DNA of 64,000 bases from an uncultured Mailhella sp. (GTDB taxonomy: Bacteria; Desulfobacterota; Desulfovibrionia; Desulfovibrionales; Desulfovibrionaceae): the NCBI RefSeq assembly GCF_944324995.1, contig NZ_CALUYL010000007.1, positions 37,820 to 101,819 of the forward strand. Direction: 5' to 3'. Each line of letters begins with the position of its first letter. The first letter of the stretch is position 1. Below the pieces are notes generated by a model. That model was not told the origin of the DNA, did no database searches, and saw only the letters and a program-made list of their open reading frames with translations. Below, piece by piece: positions 25,918 through 36,225 of the stretch. Made by a program: the position numbers and the translations under genes.

Positions 25918-26703
25918 CTACTCTATGCCGCCCCCGGCGTTTCCGTCAATCGTGTCGGCAGAGAGACGGTTCTGTTCCCACTGCCAGCGGGCGAGTCCGT
26001 TGAATATGTTCTTGCGCCGCACCTTGCTGCCCGCGCACATGGCGTCGAGCACGTCCATCATGTCGGCGCGCCGGGTCTTGCCCGCCGACGGGCAGGGATT
26101 AGAAAAGACCGGCAGTTCCCACTGCCTCGCCGCGCGCACGATTTCCGCCTTGGAGAGCAGCATGAGCGGGCGGATGACCTGAAGCGCGCCGCCGAAAAAC
26201 GGCTCGTTCATGCTCATGCCCGCGACCTTGCCGGTCTGCACCAGATTCATGAGAAAATTGGTCACCAGATCGTCGTTGTTGTGCCCGAAGGCCAGATGGG
26301 TGAGGTGATATTCGCGGCACAGGGCGAAGAGACGCTTTCTGCGCAGCCTGGCGCAGTAGAAGCAGGCGGAGTTGCGCAGATTTTCGTCCGAGTGACCGCG
26401 GGGGCCGTAATCCGTGACTTCGAGATGCCCGGCAATGCCCTCCCTGGCCAGCCATTCGGCAAGCGGCGCGTGATTGGTCGGATCAAAGCCGGGATTGAGA
26501 TGCAGCGCCATAATTTCAAAAGGAAAAGGCACGATGCGCTGCCTGATCTGCAGCACCTTGAGCAGCACGAAACTGTCCACGCCGCCCGATACGGCCACGC
26601 CCACGCGCGCGCCCGGATGCAGCATGCCCGTGGACTGCATGGCCTTGCCTGCGGCCTTCACGCACACCTGCTGCGCGTAACTGAGCTTGCTTATACGGCT
26701 CAC
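25918..26703 (-). CDS. TtcA/TilS-type ATP PP-loop tRNA thiolation family protein
   Basis: A 261-residue enzyme with the ATP pyrophosphatase loop VAVSGGVDSFVLLKVL and a CxxC pair (SACFYCARLRRK) at the position used for cluster binding in TtcA, which inserts sulfur at C32 of tRNA. AFGHNNDDLVTNFLMNL and the late PCPSAGKTRR also fit. The GTG at 26703 was chosen because AGGAG lies 8 nt upstream; the longer frame upstream has shadow-like composition. Function as a tRNA 2-thiolase is likely but other PP-loop roles remain possible. Confidence 0.85.
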   Translation of the reverse strand: MSRISKLSYAQQVCVKAAGKAMQSTGMLHPGARVGVAVSGGVDSFVLLKVLQIRQRIVPFPFEIMALHLNPGFDPTNHAPLAEWLAREGIAGHLEVTDYGPRGHSDENLRNSACFYCARLRRKRLFALCREYHLTHLAFGHNNDDLVTNFLMNLVQTGKVAGMSMNEPFFGGALQVIRPLMLLSKAEIVRAARQWELPVFSNPCPSAGKTRRADMMDVLDAMCAGSKVRRKNIFNGLARWQWEQNRLSADTIDGNAGGGIE

Positions 26704-26898
26704 CCCTGATCTCCTGTGCCGGGCTCTCCGCCCGCCTGTCTTGTGTTGCCGCGCGAAAACGCCGCGCAAATCTCGAAGGCCCACAGGGATACGCCAGACA
26801 TCGCCTGCGGCCGACTCATGACGCACGGGCGGCCCTTCCCCTCGGAAAAAGCCGCCTCGACGCTCATGCGCGACGCCTTTGCGCATCGCCCGATATTT

Positions 26899-28434
26899 TT
26901 ACTGAAGCATGTCCCTGTCGTCGTCCCACACGGCGCTCAGCAACGTGCGCACGCCGAATCCCGTTTCGCCCTTGGCGTTGATCGGGCTCTCGCCGTTGTC
27001 CGCAGCGGCCATGTCGATGTGCGCCCAGCACACTCCCTCGCGCACGAACTGCTGAAGAAACACGGCGGCGTTGATGGCTCCGCCTTCGCGACGGCCGGAA
27101 TTTGCCATGTCGGCGCAGGAACTCTTGAGGCCCTCAAGTCCCATGGCCGTCCAGAGGGGCAGACGCCAGTTGCGTTCGCCAAGCGCCATGCCGGCCTTGT
27201 GCAGCAGATCGGCCAGATCGTCGTCCGAAGCGAAGAGTCCGGCCGAATCGGGGCCGAGCGCCACGGCGCAGGCTCCGGTGAGCGTGGCGATGTCCACCAG
27301 ACGGAAGGGCTCGTATTTTTCCTGCGCCCAGGCCAGGGCGTCGGCGAGCACCAGTCGGCCTTCCGCGTCGGTGTTCACGATTTCCACGGACTTGCCGTTT
27401 TTGGCGACCACGATGTCGCCGGGGCGGGTGGCGTGTCCGCCGGGCATGTTCTCCGCGCAGGCCATGATGCCCACCACGGGACGCTTCGGCTCCAGCGAAG
27501 GCGCAAGCTGACCGAGAGCCTCCATGACGCCGAGCACCGCCGCCGCGCCGGACATGTCGCCCTTCATTTCCTCCATGCCCTTGGCGGGCTTGAGGCTGAT
27601 GCCGCCGGAATCAAAGCAGAGGCCCTTGCCCACGAGCACCACGGGCTTCTGTCCTTCCGAACCGCGGGGCGCGTACTCCACCACCACCATGCGGGGCTCT
27701 TCGACCGAACCGCGGGCCACGGCCAGATAGGCGTTCATGCCTTCGGCGGCAAGTGCGTCGGGACCGAGCACGAGCGCCTTCATGCCGTACTTCGACGCCA
27801 CGGCTTCGGCCTTCTGCGCAAAGGCCGAGGGAGTCATGACGTTGGCCGGATCGTTGGCCGCGTCGCGCGCAAGCATGACGCCCCGCGCTTCCGCCTCGGC
27901 CATTCTCGCCTGGGCGCGCACGTCGTTCTCCACGTATTCGCCTTCCAGCATCAGGGCCAGCCAGCGGGGATCGGCGTGCGGGCTCTTCTCGCTCTTCCAG
28001 CGGTCGTAGCGGTACAGCGCAAGATACGCGGCAATCACGGCCTCGCGCACCAGCGCATCGAAGCTCACGCCCAGCTTTTCGGCCACGCGGGCCAGCGAGG
28101 CGCCGTCAAGCCCCACGGTGGCGAGATCGTAGTCGCGGCAGCGGCGAACGGCCTTGCCCACGGCATAGCGGAACGCGGTCATGTCCGCCTTGTCGGCCTT
28201 GCCGAGTCCCACGCCGAGCACACGGGAAATCTCCATGGCCTGCGGCCCGTAGAACATGACGGACTCATCCCTGCCGCCGTGAAAATCGCGCCACGCGGGC
28301 GCGATGCTGAGCCAGACAGCACTCTGCGCAAGCGCAGCGCAGGCTTCTTCCACGCCTTCGCCTTCAAAAACAAACGTGACGACCACATCCGCCTTCCACT
28401 GGGAAGGACCGCCGGTCTGAAAACGAATATCCAT
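26899..28434 (-). CDS. pepA: Leucyl aminopeptidase (M17 family)
   Basis: A 511-residue cytosolic metallopeptidase that releases N-terminal residues from peptides. The N-terminal macro-like domain (1-170) is followed by the catalytic domain with the two-metal motifs KGLCFDSGGISLKPAKGMEEMKGDMSG and NTDAEGRLVLADAL. Length is typical of PepA. GAGGTGA precedes ATG 28434. It lies between a PP-loop protein and a pseudouridine synthase in the same direction, with gaps of about 200 bp on both sides, so it is probably its own unit. Confidence 0.95.
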   Translation of the reverse strand: MDIRFQTGGPSQWKADVVVTFVFEGEGVEEACAALAQSAVWLSIAPAWRDFHGGRDESVMFYGPQAMEISRVLGVGLGKADKADMTAFRYAVGKAVRRCRDYDLATVGLDGASLARVAEKLGVSFDALVREAVIAAYLALYRYDRWKSEKSPHADPRWLALMLEGEYVENDVRAQARMAEAEARGVMLARDAANDPANVMTPSAFAQKAEAVASKYGMKALVLGPDALAAEGMNAYLAVARGSVEEPRMVVVEYAPRGSEGQKPVVLVGKGLCFDSGGISLKPAKGMEEMKGDMSGAAAVLGVMEALGQLAPSLEPKRPVVGIMACAENMPGGHATRPGDIVVAKNGKSVEIVNTDAEGRLVLADALAWAQEKYEPFRLVDIATLTGACAVALGPDSAGLFASDDDLADLLHKAGMALGERNWRLPLWTAMGLEGLKSSCADMANSGRREGGAINAAVFLQQFVREGVCWAHIDMAAADNGESPINAKGETGFGVRTLLSAVWDDDRDMLQ

Positions 28435-28662
28435 ACGTCACCTCAATCATCACTGTCGTTTCTTTTGCGGCGTGCCGCAACGCGGCTGCCGCTGCACACG
28501 CGGGCCGGGCCGCCCTTTCACCGAAGCGCCCCTGCCGACGGAAGCCGACGCACGCTGCATCCGTACTTCCGAAACCTCACGAAACATCGTCAAAACGCCC
28601 CGCACTCCGGGCCTGCGCGGCGAGGATTCGCCTTCCGCAGGGCCCGCCGCCAGAGGCGCACA

Positions 28663-29439
28663 TCATCTGCGTTTTGTGCCCGTCTCCAGTCCCACGGCGC
28701 GGCGAAGCGCCGACACCTCGGCCTCAGAGAGCGGACGCACTCTTCCCGGAGCCAGACTTCCCAGTTCCAGCGGGCCTTCCTGCACTCTTTTCAGGCGCAG
28801 CACGGTGAAATCCACATCGCGGCACATGCGGCGAATCTGCCGGTTCAGGCCCTGATGCAGCACCATTTCCAAAAGCACGCCCCGCAGCGACGAAGGCAGC
28901 ACCCGCACTTCCACGGGCGCGAGCCTGTCGCCTTCGGCAAGCGTCATGCCGCGGCGCATGAGAGAAAGCGCTTCCGCCACCGAGGCCTCGCCCCGTTCCG
29001 GACGCACAAGCACATGGTACACCTTGGAAAGATGCCAGCGCGGATGGGTCAGGCGGTGCGCCAGTTCTCCGTCGTCGGTGAGCAGAAGCAGCCCCTCGGA
29101 AAAAAAGTCGAGACGCCCCACGGGAAACAGCCGACGACGCCGCCACGGCTCGGGCACGAGATCGAGCACGGTTTCGCGTCCTTCCGGATCGCTCGCCGTG
29201 GACACGATGCGCACGGGCTTGTTGAGCATGAGCCAGCAGGGCTGCCGACTCTCCTCCTTCAGCCTCACGGGACGCCCGTCCACCGACACCTCGTCGCCGG
29301 GCTGCACCCGCACGCCGGGGCTGTCCGCCACAACGCCGTTCACGCGAACTCTTCCGGCAAAAACAAGCTCGTCGGCACTGCGGCGCGAGCATACTCCCGC
29401 GTCCGCGAGCGCCTTGTTCAGTCTGATGCCTTCCGCCAC
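28663..29439 (-). CDS. rRNA pseudouridine synthase, RsuA/RluB family
   Basis: A 258-residue enzyme that converts a specific rRNA uridine to pseudouridine. An S4 RNA-binding domain comes first (RLNKALADAGVCSRRSADELV), then the synthase core with the catalytic Asp in GRLDFFSEGLLLLTDDG and the late motif GLNRQIRRMC. The GTG at 29439 is chosen for its AGGAGGAG site; a longer frame from 29493 lacks one. The target is probably 23S or 16S rRNA, which sequence alone does not settle. Confidence 0.92.
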   Translation of the reverse strand: MAEGIRLNKALADAGVCSRRSADELVFAGRVRVNGVVADSPGVRVQPGDEVSVDGRPVRLKEESRQPCWLMLNKPVRIVSTASDPEGRETVLDLVPEPWRRRRLFPVGRLDFFSEGLLLLTDDGELAHRLTHPRWHLSKVYHVLVRPERGEASVAEALSLMRRGMTLAEGDRLAPVEVRVLPSSLRGVLLEMVLHQGLNRQIRRMCRDVDFTVLRLKRVQEGPLELGSLAPGRVRPLSEAEVSALRRAVGLETGTKRR

Positions 29440-29591
29440 TCTCTCCTCCTGCGGGGCTCCGCCCCGAAAAAAGTCATCTTTCTCCACTGGCACATCGGGA
29501 TAATGTGGGCTATCATACCATCCGTCAAGACCATTCGCCGCAGCGGATCCCTTTTTCCTTTTAATAAAGAAACAAGGCCAGAACCGAACTC

Positions 29592-30251
29592 ATGCATCTG
29601 CCCCCAGCCCTTACTTCCGCGCTGTTCTCCCATCTGTACACCGCCATCTGCGCCACTCTCCGCATTCGCGAGGAAAACCGCGCGGAAGTGGACGCCGTTC
29701 ACGCCAGCGGAGAACGACTCATCTTCTGCCTCTGGCACGATGAGCTGTTTTCCCTCATTCCCATGGCGCGTCAGCTTCGCGTGGTGTCCATCGTCAGTCC
29801 CAGCAGCGACGGCGACATGCTTGCCCGCATTCTTGCCTCCAACAACGTGGGAGCCGTGCGCGGCTCCAGCACCCGCGGCGGCGTGCGCGCGCTGCTCAGC
29901 CTCGCCCGCATGATGAAGCACGAACAGGTTCACGCCTGCATTACCGTGGACGGCCCCGCCGGTCCGCGCCACAAAAGCAAGGAAGGTCCGCTTTTTCTGG
30001 CCAACCGCACCAATGCGCGCATCATGCCGGTGCGCATCTACGTCAAACACGCCCTGCGCTGCCCCACCTGGGATAAATTTCAGATTCCGCTGCCCTTTTC
30101 GCGCGTGATCATACGTTTCGGCCGCGCGTGGGGAGAAGGCACGAAGGAAGTGCCGGACATCGAACACACCACGCTGGCGCGCGCCAGAGAACGTCTGGAC
30201 AGGGAGCTCCACGAACTGGCCGTGGGACTCATTCCGGGAGTCACGGCATGA
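29592..30251 (+). CDS. DUF374 / lysophospholipid acyltransferase-like protein
   Basis: A 219-residue protein of the DUF374 group, relatives of glycerophospholipid acyltransferases. FCLWHDELFSLIPM supplies an acyltransferase-like H-x-[DE] pair, VSPSSDGDMLARIL and GAVRGSSTRGGVRALLSL follow, and ITVDGPAGPRHKSKEG is the family hallmark. It is membrane associated by family. Its last codons overlap the start of an LpxL-like gene by 4 bp (ATGA), so the two are translationally coupled and probably act in lipid A or envelope lipid acylation. Confidence 0.88.
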   Translation: MHLPPALTSALFSHLYTAICATLRIREENRAEVDAVHASGERLIFCLWHDELFSLIPMARQLRVVSIVSPSSDGDMLARILASNNVGAVRGSSTRGGVRALLSLARMMKHEQVHACITVDGPAGPRHKSKEGPLFLANRTNARIMPVRIYVKHALRCPTWDKFQIPLPFSRVIIRFGRAWGEGTKEVPDIEHTTLARARERLDRELHELAVGLIPGVTA

Positions 30252-31171
30252 CGGGCGGAGAGCGTCTGCGTTTTCACCTGCTCTGCGGAGCGGGCCATGT
30301 GCTGCGTCTTTTCGGCTTTCCCGGCACGGCCGTGCTCGGCAATCTCACGGGCCGCCTCATCTGGCGCTTTCTGCCTTCGCGCCGCAATCTTGCCGTGAAC
30401 AACATCATGAAGCATCTCGGCATGTCCCGGGAAGAGGCGGAACAGACGGCCAAAGCCAGCTTCTGCCACACCGGCCGCGCCTTTCTGGAAATTCTTCTCA
30501 CCGGCAAATTCGGCATGAATTCGCCGAGGCTGCGCATAGCCTCGCCCGAGCTTATGCAGAAACTGCGCGAATGCGACCGCCCCATTGTGGCGGCCACCGC
30601 GCATTTCGGCTCCTGGGAACTGCTCGCCTCCATGCTCGGACAGCTCTATGCGCCGCCGAGACCGCGCATGGTGGTGGTGCGCCGATACCGCGACGAAGCC
30701 GTGCAGGCCTTCATCGCCTCCTGCCGCGAGGCCACCGGGGCCGACATGATTGGTCACCGCAACGCGGCCATGAGCGTCATACGCGCGCTGCACAAAAAGG
30801 GCATCGTCGCCTTTCTCGTGGATCACAACACCTCGCCTTCGGAAGCGGAATTTCTGCCCTTTCTCAACGAAACCGCGGCCGTGAACATGGGCCCCGCGCT
30901 GCTGGCCGTGCGGGCCAAGGCGCTGGTGTGGCCCGTGGTGCTCGTGAGGGAGAAGGATCATTACGTCTTTCATCTCAAGGAGCCGCTCGACACCGCCACG
31001 CTGGAAGGCAGCCGCGACGAGCAGGTGAAGGCCGCCGCGCTGTTCTACACGCAGGCCATCGAGAGCTTCATACGCGAACGGCCGGAGCAGTGGTTCTGGA
31101 TGCACGACCGCTGGAAGACCAAGGAAAAAACATCCGCCGCTTCTCACGACTCCGCGGCCGGACAGGCATAA
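30248..31171 (+). CDS. Lipid A acyltransferase, LpxL/HtrB family
   Basis: A 307-residue inner-membrane acyltransferase that adds a secondary acyl chain to lipid A. The N-terminus has one hydrophobic segment, then the H-x4-E-type motif TAHFGSWELLASML, later AFLVDHNTSPSEAEFLPFL and the terminal PEQWFWMHDRWKTK, which closely follows the LpxL family. The start was set at 30248 by the 4-bp overlap with the preceding gene. Acyl donor and exact position are not evident. Confidence 0.92.
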   Translation: MTGGERLRFHLLCGAGHVLRLFGFPGTAVLGNLTGRLIWRFLPSRRNLAVNNIMKHLGMSREEAEQTAKASFCHTGRAFLEILLTGKFGMNSPRLRIASPELMQKLRECDRPIVAATAHFGSWELLASMLGQLYAPPRPRMVVVRRYRDEAVQAFIASCREATGADMIGHRNAAMSVIRALHKKGIVAFLVDHNTSPSEAEFLPFLNETAAVNMGPALLAVRAKALVWPVVLVREKDHYVFHLKEPLDTATLEGSRDEQVKAAALFYTQAIESFIRERPEQWFWMHDRWKTKEKTSAASHDSAAGQA

Positions 31172-31174
31172 CCG

Positions 31175-31207
31175 AACGGCGTTCCGAATACGGAACGCCG
31201 TTTTTCA
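31175..31207 (+). terminator. Terminator of the acyltransferase pair
   Basis: AACGGCGTTCCG (31175-31186) pairs with CGGAACGCCGTT (31191-31202) over AATA, followed by T residues. Confidence 0.9.
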
Positions 31208-31435
31208 TGCCCTGCGCCCGCCTGAGCGATGCGCGGAGCCCCACAAGAACGCCCCCGACCTCGCCCTGCTCACAACAAAAACAAAGTTGCGCCCCTGGCC
31301 GTTGCCTGCTGCTCCGCAAAACGCAATTTTCCCCCGGACTCGTTCTGCCGCGCAGAAGAAAGCTCAAGTCATGCCTGTCCTGCGCACAGTCTTGTGCCGT
31401 CCGCAAGGCGTTCCGGCTGCGGCCCGGGGTTCCTC

Positions 31436-32908
31436 TCACCAGCCGCCGCCGAGCGCCACGCAGACCTGCGCCACGGCGGAAAGCTGCGCCGCGCGGCCTG
31501 CGGCAAGCTGCATCTGCGACGCGTACAGCGTGCGCTCCGCTTCCAGCACGTCGAGGTAGGGAGAATACCCGGACTCATAGCGCACTCTGGCCAGCTCCGC
31601 GGCCTTTTCCATGCGCGCGGCGGCATCGGCAAGACTTTTCACGCTGTCCGCCGAGCCCTTCTGCGCGGCGAGCGCGGAACGGATGTCGCTGAACGCCTGC
31701 TGCACGGAAAGTTCGTAGGCCGCGGCCGCAGCCCGCACGGCGGCCTCCGCCTGACGCACGCCGCTCACGGTGCGGCCGAACGTGAATATCGGCAGCGACA
31801 CGCCGCCGCCGAAATTCCATGTGCCCGCCGCGCCGGAAAACAGCCCGTCCAGCTCCGTGCTCGACGTGCCCAGGCTGCCCGTCAGGCTGATGGACGGAAA
31901 AAACGCGGCCCGCGCCTCGCCCACCTGAAAATGCGCGGCGCGAAGCGAGGCTTCGGCGGAACGGATGTCCGGCCTGCGGGTCAGAAGTTCCGAAGGCAGC
32001 CCCACGGGAAGCTGCGGCGCGGCGGGGAGCTCGGCAAGCGGCGTTCCCCTCTTCGCCCTGCCGGAAAAAATTTCTTCCGGCGTCGCGCCGGTAAGCAGCA
32101 GAAGCGCGCCCTCGGCCTGTTCCAGACGGGTTTTCGCCTGCGCCAGACTGTCCTTCAAGGAATCCACCTGCGTGCGCACGTTGAGGATGTCGAGCTCGCT
32201 GATGGCTCCTGCGGCGTACTGCTTTTCATAAAGCGCGGCGGAACTCTCCCGAACCTTCAGCGTGCGCTCGGTCAGATCCCGCTGCTCGCGGTAGTTCAGC
32301 ATGTCGAAATAGGCCGAGCACACCTGCCCCGCCAGAGAAAGCTCCATGGCCTGCGCCGCGTCTTCCGCCGAAAGCAGATTCTCCCGCGCCGCGTCCGCCG
32401 CGTTGCGGTATCTGCCCCAGATGTCGAGCTCCCACGCGGCCTGCACCGCGCCGCTCCACAGAGAATCCACACGCGAGGGCGCAGACACGCTCCTTGCGCC
32501 CTGCCCGTCCAGAGCGTCCACGCGATTCTCCAGCGCCCCGAGCTCGCGCACAAGTCCGTAGGAAGCCGACGTGTCCAGACTCGCCCTGGCCCGCTCGCCG
32601 CTCCCCTGCGCCGAAATCTGCGGAAAAAGCCCGGCCCGGGCCACCCCGAGCGCGGCGCGGGCGCTGTCCACCCGGGCCAGACTCTGCTCCAGATTCCTGT
32701 TCTGTGCGAGCGCCCGAGACACAAGATCGTTCAGCGCCTCGTCGTTGAAGCGCCGCCACCACTCCCGCGAAAGCTCGCCCGGCTCGGGTTTCGACTCGTC
32801 CCGCCCCCAGGAGGACGGCAGATCCTGTTCCGGCCGATGATACTCCGGCGCAAAGGAACATCCCGAAAAGAACAACGCCGCCATCAGCAGCGAAAGCATG
32901 ATCCGCAT
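31436..32908 (-). CDS. Outer-membrane efflux lipoprotein, NodT/OprM type
   Basis: A 490-residue outer-membrane channel of the TolC class, third gene of an RND efflux operon. The start at 32908 follows GGAGG and gives a lipoprotein signal with lipobox LFFSGC. Family markers include EYHRPEQDLPSSW, two helical-barrel repeats (NRNLEQSLARVDSARAALG and TRLEQAEGALLLLTG) and RRPDIRSAEASLRAAH, with a conserved GRTVSGVRQAEA stretch. It would open the exit duct for the pump at 33034 and adaptor at 36218. Confidence 0.95.
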   Translation of the reverse strand: MRIMLSLLMAALFFSGCSFAPEYHRPEQDLPSSWGRDESKPEPGELSREWWRRFNDEALNDLVSRALAQNRNLEQSLARVDSARAALGVARAGLFPQISAQGSGERARASLDTSASYGLVRELGALENRVDALDGQGARSVSAPSRVDSLWSGAVQAAWELDIWGRYRNAADAARENLLSAEDAAQAMELSLAGQVCSAYFDMLNYREQRDLTERTLKVRESSAALYEKQYAAGAISELDILNVRTQVDSLKDSLAQAKTRLEQAEGALLLLTGATPEEIFSGRAKRGTPLAELPAAPQLPVGLPSELLTRRPDIRSAEASLRAAHFQVGEARAAFFPSISLTGSLGTSSTELDGLFSGAAGTWNFGGGVSLPIFTFGRTVSGVRQAEAAVRAAAAAYELSVQQAFSDIRSALAAQKGSADSVKSLADAAARMEKAAELARVRYESGYSPYLDVLEAERTLYASQMQLAAGRAAQLSAVAQVCVALGGGW

Positions 32909-33033
32909 GACGTTTCCTCCCTGGCGGGCGCGGTCCGCCTGTGAATCGTTCCTCAACACGGGGGACGCGACCTGCGCCGCCATCCCCGCTCTCCGACAGA
33001 ATCGGCCGCCGAAGCCGACGTTTCCGGCGCGCC

Positions 33034-36000
33034 TCACCGGGCCTCCGATTTGAACATGCCGGAAATCTTTTCCGAAATGCGCATGACCAGCACGAAGAAA
33101 TACGGCACGAGCAGCGGAGCCAGCACCGTGGCCGCCAGCATGCCGCACACCACGCTCACGCCGATGGATACGCGGCTTGCCGCACCCGCGCCGGAACTGA
33201 AGGCCAGAGGCAGACAGCCCAGAATGAAGGCGATGGACGTCATGATGATGGGCCGGAAACGGAGTTTTGCGGCCTCCACTGCGGCCTCTTCCAGGTCGCG
33301 CCCCTGATCGCGCAGCTCCACCGCGAACTCGATGATGAGAATGGCGTTCTTGCAGGCCAGGCCGAGCAGCGTGATGATGGCCACCTGCGTGTAGATGTCG
33401 TTGCTGAGTCCCACGAGCCAGTTGCCCAGAATGGCGCCGAACACCGCAAAGGGCACGGCCGAAATCACGGCCAGCGGCAGCGTCCAGCGTTCATACTGCG
33501 CAGCAAGAATGAGAAAGATCATGAGCAGGCTCAGGCCGAGCACGCCGAAATCCGTGCCGCCGGTTTCCACTTCCTGATACGTCACGCCAGACCAGGCGTA
33601 GGAATAGCCCTGCGGGAGCGAGGCCGCCGCCTTTTCCAGCGCCGCGATGGCCTGCCCGGAACTTGCGCCCGATGCGGGATTGCCCGTGATCTTGGCGGAC
33701 AGAAGTCCGTTGAAGTGCGAAACCGTGGACGGCCCGCTGCTGGTTTTCACCGTCACCAGCGAGGTGAGCGGAATCTGACTGCCGTCCGACGCGGTCACGT
33801 AGAGCGAACGCATGCTGTCCGGCAGGCTGCGGTACGGGGCGTCGGCCTGCATCATGACCTTGAAGGTGCGGCCCGACAGGTTGAAGTCGTTGATGTAGGT
33901 GGAACCGAGGGTTGCGCCGAGCATGTTGTACACCTGCCCGCAGTCCGCGCCGGACATGACGGCCTTTTCCCTGTCCAGATGCACGAAAAGGCGCGGCGAA
34001 TCCACGCTGAAGGCGCTGTTCACGCCCGCAAGTTCCGGCATTTTCGAGGCTTCCGCGGCAAAGCGGTCGGCCACGGCGGCAAGCTGCGCCGGCGTGCCCG
34101 AGGTGGTTTGAATTTCCATGTCGAAACCGCCGGTATTGCTCATGCCCATGATGGGCGGCGGATTGAAGGGCAGCACCAGACCGCGGCTCTCGCGCAGACC
34201 GAGCGCGTAGATTTCGCGCAGCGTGTCGGCAACGCCGAGTCCCGGCTTTTCGCGCTCGTTCCAGGGCTTCAGCTGAATGAACAGCGTGCCCGCGCTCGCA
34301 TCCAGCGTGCTGTTCACAAGATCGTAGCCGGACAGACTCAAAACGTGCGCCACGGCGGGCAGCTTCCGCACGGCCTCGCTCACGCTGGTGACAAGCTCGC
34401 GCGTTTTGGGCAGCGCCGAACCTTCGGGCAGGGAAATGGTACACATGAGCGAGCCCTGATCCTCTTCCGGCACCAGCGTGGTGGGCACCCGCGTGAACAG
34501 CCACGCCGTGCCGAGACAAAGCACCACAAGAATGCTGCAGGAAATCAGCCCGTGCCTCAGAAAGAACAGCACAAGATGCGAAAATCCCTCGGTGACGGCG
34601 TCAAAGAAGCGGTTGAACCAGCGAAACGGCGCCCACGGCTCCCGGCGTTCCTTTTTCAGAAGCTGGAGGCACAGCGCGGGCGTGAGCGTGAGGGCCACCA
34701 CGCCGGAAATCACCACGGCAATGGCGATGGTCACGGCGAACTGCCGGTACATGACGCCCGCCAGACCGCCGAGAAATCCCACGGGAATGAACACCGAACA
34801 GAGCACGAACACGATGGCGACCACGGCCGAGGTCACTTCGTTCATGGCCACGGCCGTGGCTCCCGCCACGTCGAGCCCCTCGGTGCGCAGCACGCGCTCC
34901 ACGTTTTCCAGCACCACGATGGCGTCGTCCACCACCATGCCGATGGCCAGAACCAGCGCAAAGAGCGTGAGCGTGTTGATGGAGAAATCCAGAAGATACA
35001 CGCCCGCAAACGTGCCCACCAGCGCGATGGGCACGGCCAGACAGGGAATGAGCGTGGCCCGCCAGTCCTGCAGAAAAAGATACACCACGGCGAACACGAG
35101 CAGCATGGCTTCCAGCAGCGTGCGCACCACCTCTTCCACGGAAAGGCGCACGAAAATGGTGGTGTCGTAGGGAACCACGTAGCCGAGCCCCTCGGGAAAA
35201 TACCTCGACTGCTCCTCCATGTAGGCGGCCACGCGTTCGGCGGTGTTCAGCGCGTTGCTGCCCGGCGCCAGGAATATGGCCAGCGGGATGGCGGTGGCTC
35301 CGTCGATGGCGCAGGCAAAGTTGTAGCTTTCCGCGCCGAGCTCCACGCGGCCCACGTCGCGCAGACGCAGCACGCCGCCTTCCGGCGAGGCGCGGAGTAT
35401 GATGTCGCCGAACTGCTCCGCCGTCACCAGACGCCCCTCGCCCTGAATCTGCCACGTCATGGTCAGCGCGTCGGAGCCGGGCTGACTGCCCACGCTGCCC
35501 AGCGAATACTGCGCGTTCTGATCGCTCACGGCCTGCGAAATGTCGCTCGTGCTCACGCCGAGCTCCGCCATGCGCGGCGGATCAAGCCATATGCGCATGG
35601 CGTGATCGCGGCTGCCTATGATCTGCGCCTGTCCCACGCCGGGCACGCGCTTGAGTCCGTCGAGCAGGTTCACGAGCGCGTAGTTGCTGAGATAGGTGGC
35701 GTCGTACATGCCGCCCTTGGAATACAGCGCCACGATTTCCAGAATGGCGGGAGAAAAGGTGTCCACGGTGACGCCGTACTGCCGCACGATTTCCGGCAGC
35801 ATGGGCGTGGCCGCCTGCACGCGGTTGTTCACGTTCACCTGCGCCACGTCGGGATCCGTGCCCACGGCGAAGGTGACGGAAATCTGCATGGAGCCGCTGG
35901 AAGAGCTCACCGAGCTCATGTAGATCATGTCGGACACGCCGTTGATCTGCTCCTCGATGGGCGTGGCCACGGTCTGGGCGATGACCTCGGGACTCGCGCC

Positions 36001-36225
36001 GGGATACTGCGCGTTCACCGTGATGGTGGGCGGAATGAGATCGGGATACTGCGCCACGGGCAGCGCCCGGATGGACAGAAGTCCGGCCAGCACGATGAAC
36101 ACGGAAAGCACCATGGAAAGCACGGGCCTGCGCAGGAAAAAGCCCGCGCGGGAAGAAACCGGCGCGGCTCCGGACACGGGCGAAGAAGCGGAAACCTTGC
36201 TTTTGTTCTGCGAATCGTCACTCAT
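33034..36225 (-). CDS. RND multidrug efflux permease, HAE1/AcrB type
   Basis: A 1063-residue inner-membrane pump driven by protons. Twelve hydrophobic helices are arranged 1+5+1+5 around two large periplasmic loops. The proton relay Asp pair is in FALVLAIGMVVDDAIVVLENVER, and GRVVxx-free HAE1 markers such as FMLxL-like repeats, NPASGASSGQAIAALE and PEEDQGSLMCTISLPEG fit. It has a 40-residue N-terminal extension rich in Ser and Ala before the first helix. The start overlaps the adaptor's end by 8 bp. Likely substrates are drugs, bile salts or solvents. Confidence 0.96.
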   Translation of the reverse strand: MSDDSQNKSKVSASSPVSGAAPVSSRAGFFLRRPVLSMVLSVFIVLAGLLSIRALPVAQYPDLIPPTITVNAQYPGASPEVIAQTVATPIEEQINGVSDMIYMSSVSSSSGSMQISVTFAVGTDPDVAQVNVNNRVQAATPMLPEIVRQYGVTVDTFSPAILEIVALYSKGGMYDATYLSNYALVNLLDGLKRVPGVGQAQIIGSRDHAMRIWLDPPRMAELGVSTSDISQAVSDQNAQYSLGSVGSQPGSDALTMTWQIQGEGRLVTAEQFGDIILRASPEGGVLRLRDVGRVELGAESYNFACAIDGATAIPLAIFLAPGSNALNTAERVAAYMEEQSRYFPEGLGYVVPYDTTIFVRLSVEEVVRTLLEAMLLVFAVVYLFLQDWRATLIPCLAVPIALVGTFAGVYLLDFSINTLTLFALVLAIGMVVDDAIVVLENVERVLRTEGLDVAGATAVAMNEVTSAVVAIVFVLCSVFIPVGFLGGLAGVMYRQFAVTIAIAVVISGVVALTLTPALCLQLLKKERREPWAPFRWFNRFFDAVTEGFSHLVLFFLRHGLISCSILVVLCLGTAWLFTRVPTTLVPEEDQGSLMCTISLPEGSALPKTRELVTSVSEAVRKLPAVAHVLSLSGYDLVNSTLDASAGTLFIQLKPWNEREKPGLGVADTLREIYALGLRESRGLVLPFNPPPIMGMSNTGGFDMEIQTTSGTPAQLAAVADRFAAEASKMPELAGVNSAFSVDSPRLFVHLDREKAVMSGADCGQVYNMLGATLGSTYINDFNLSGRTFKVMMQADAPYRSLPDSMRSLYVTASDGSQIPLTSLVTVKTSSGPSTVSHFNGLLSAKITGNPASGASSGQAIAALEKAAASLPQGYSYAWSGVTYQEVETGGTDFGVLGLSLLMIFLILAAQYERWTLPLAVISAVPFAVFGAILGNWLVGLSNDIYTQVAIITLLGLACKNAILIIEFAVELRDQGRDLEEAAVEAAKLRFRPIIMTSIAFILGCLPLAFSSGAGAASRVSIGVSVVCGMLAATVLAPLLVPYFFVLVMRISEKISGMFKSEAR

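Noticed and set aside
26716..29913. A 1065-residue open frame on the plus strand
   Set aside because: It lies opposite leucyl aminopeptidase, the pseudouridine synthase and a PP-loop protein; it is His/Arg-rich without motifs and is an antisense artefact of GC-rich codon use.
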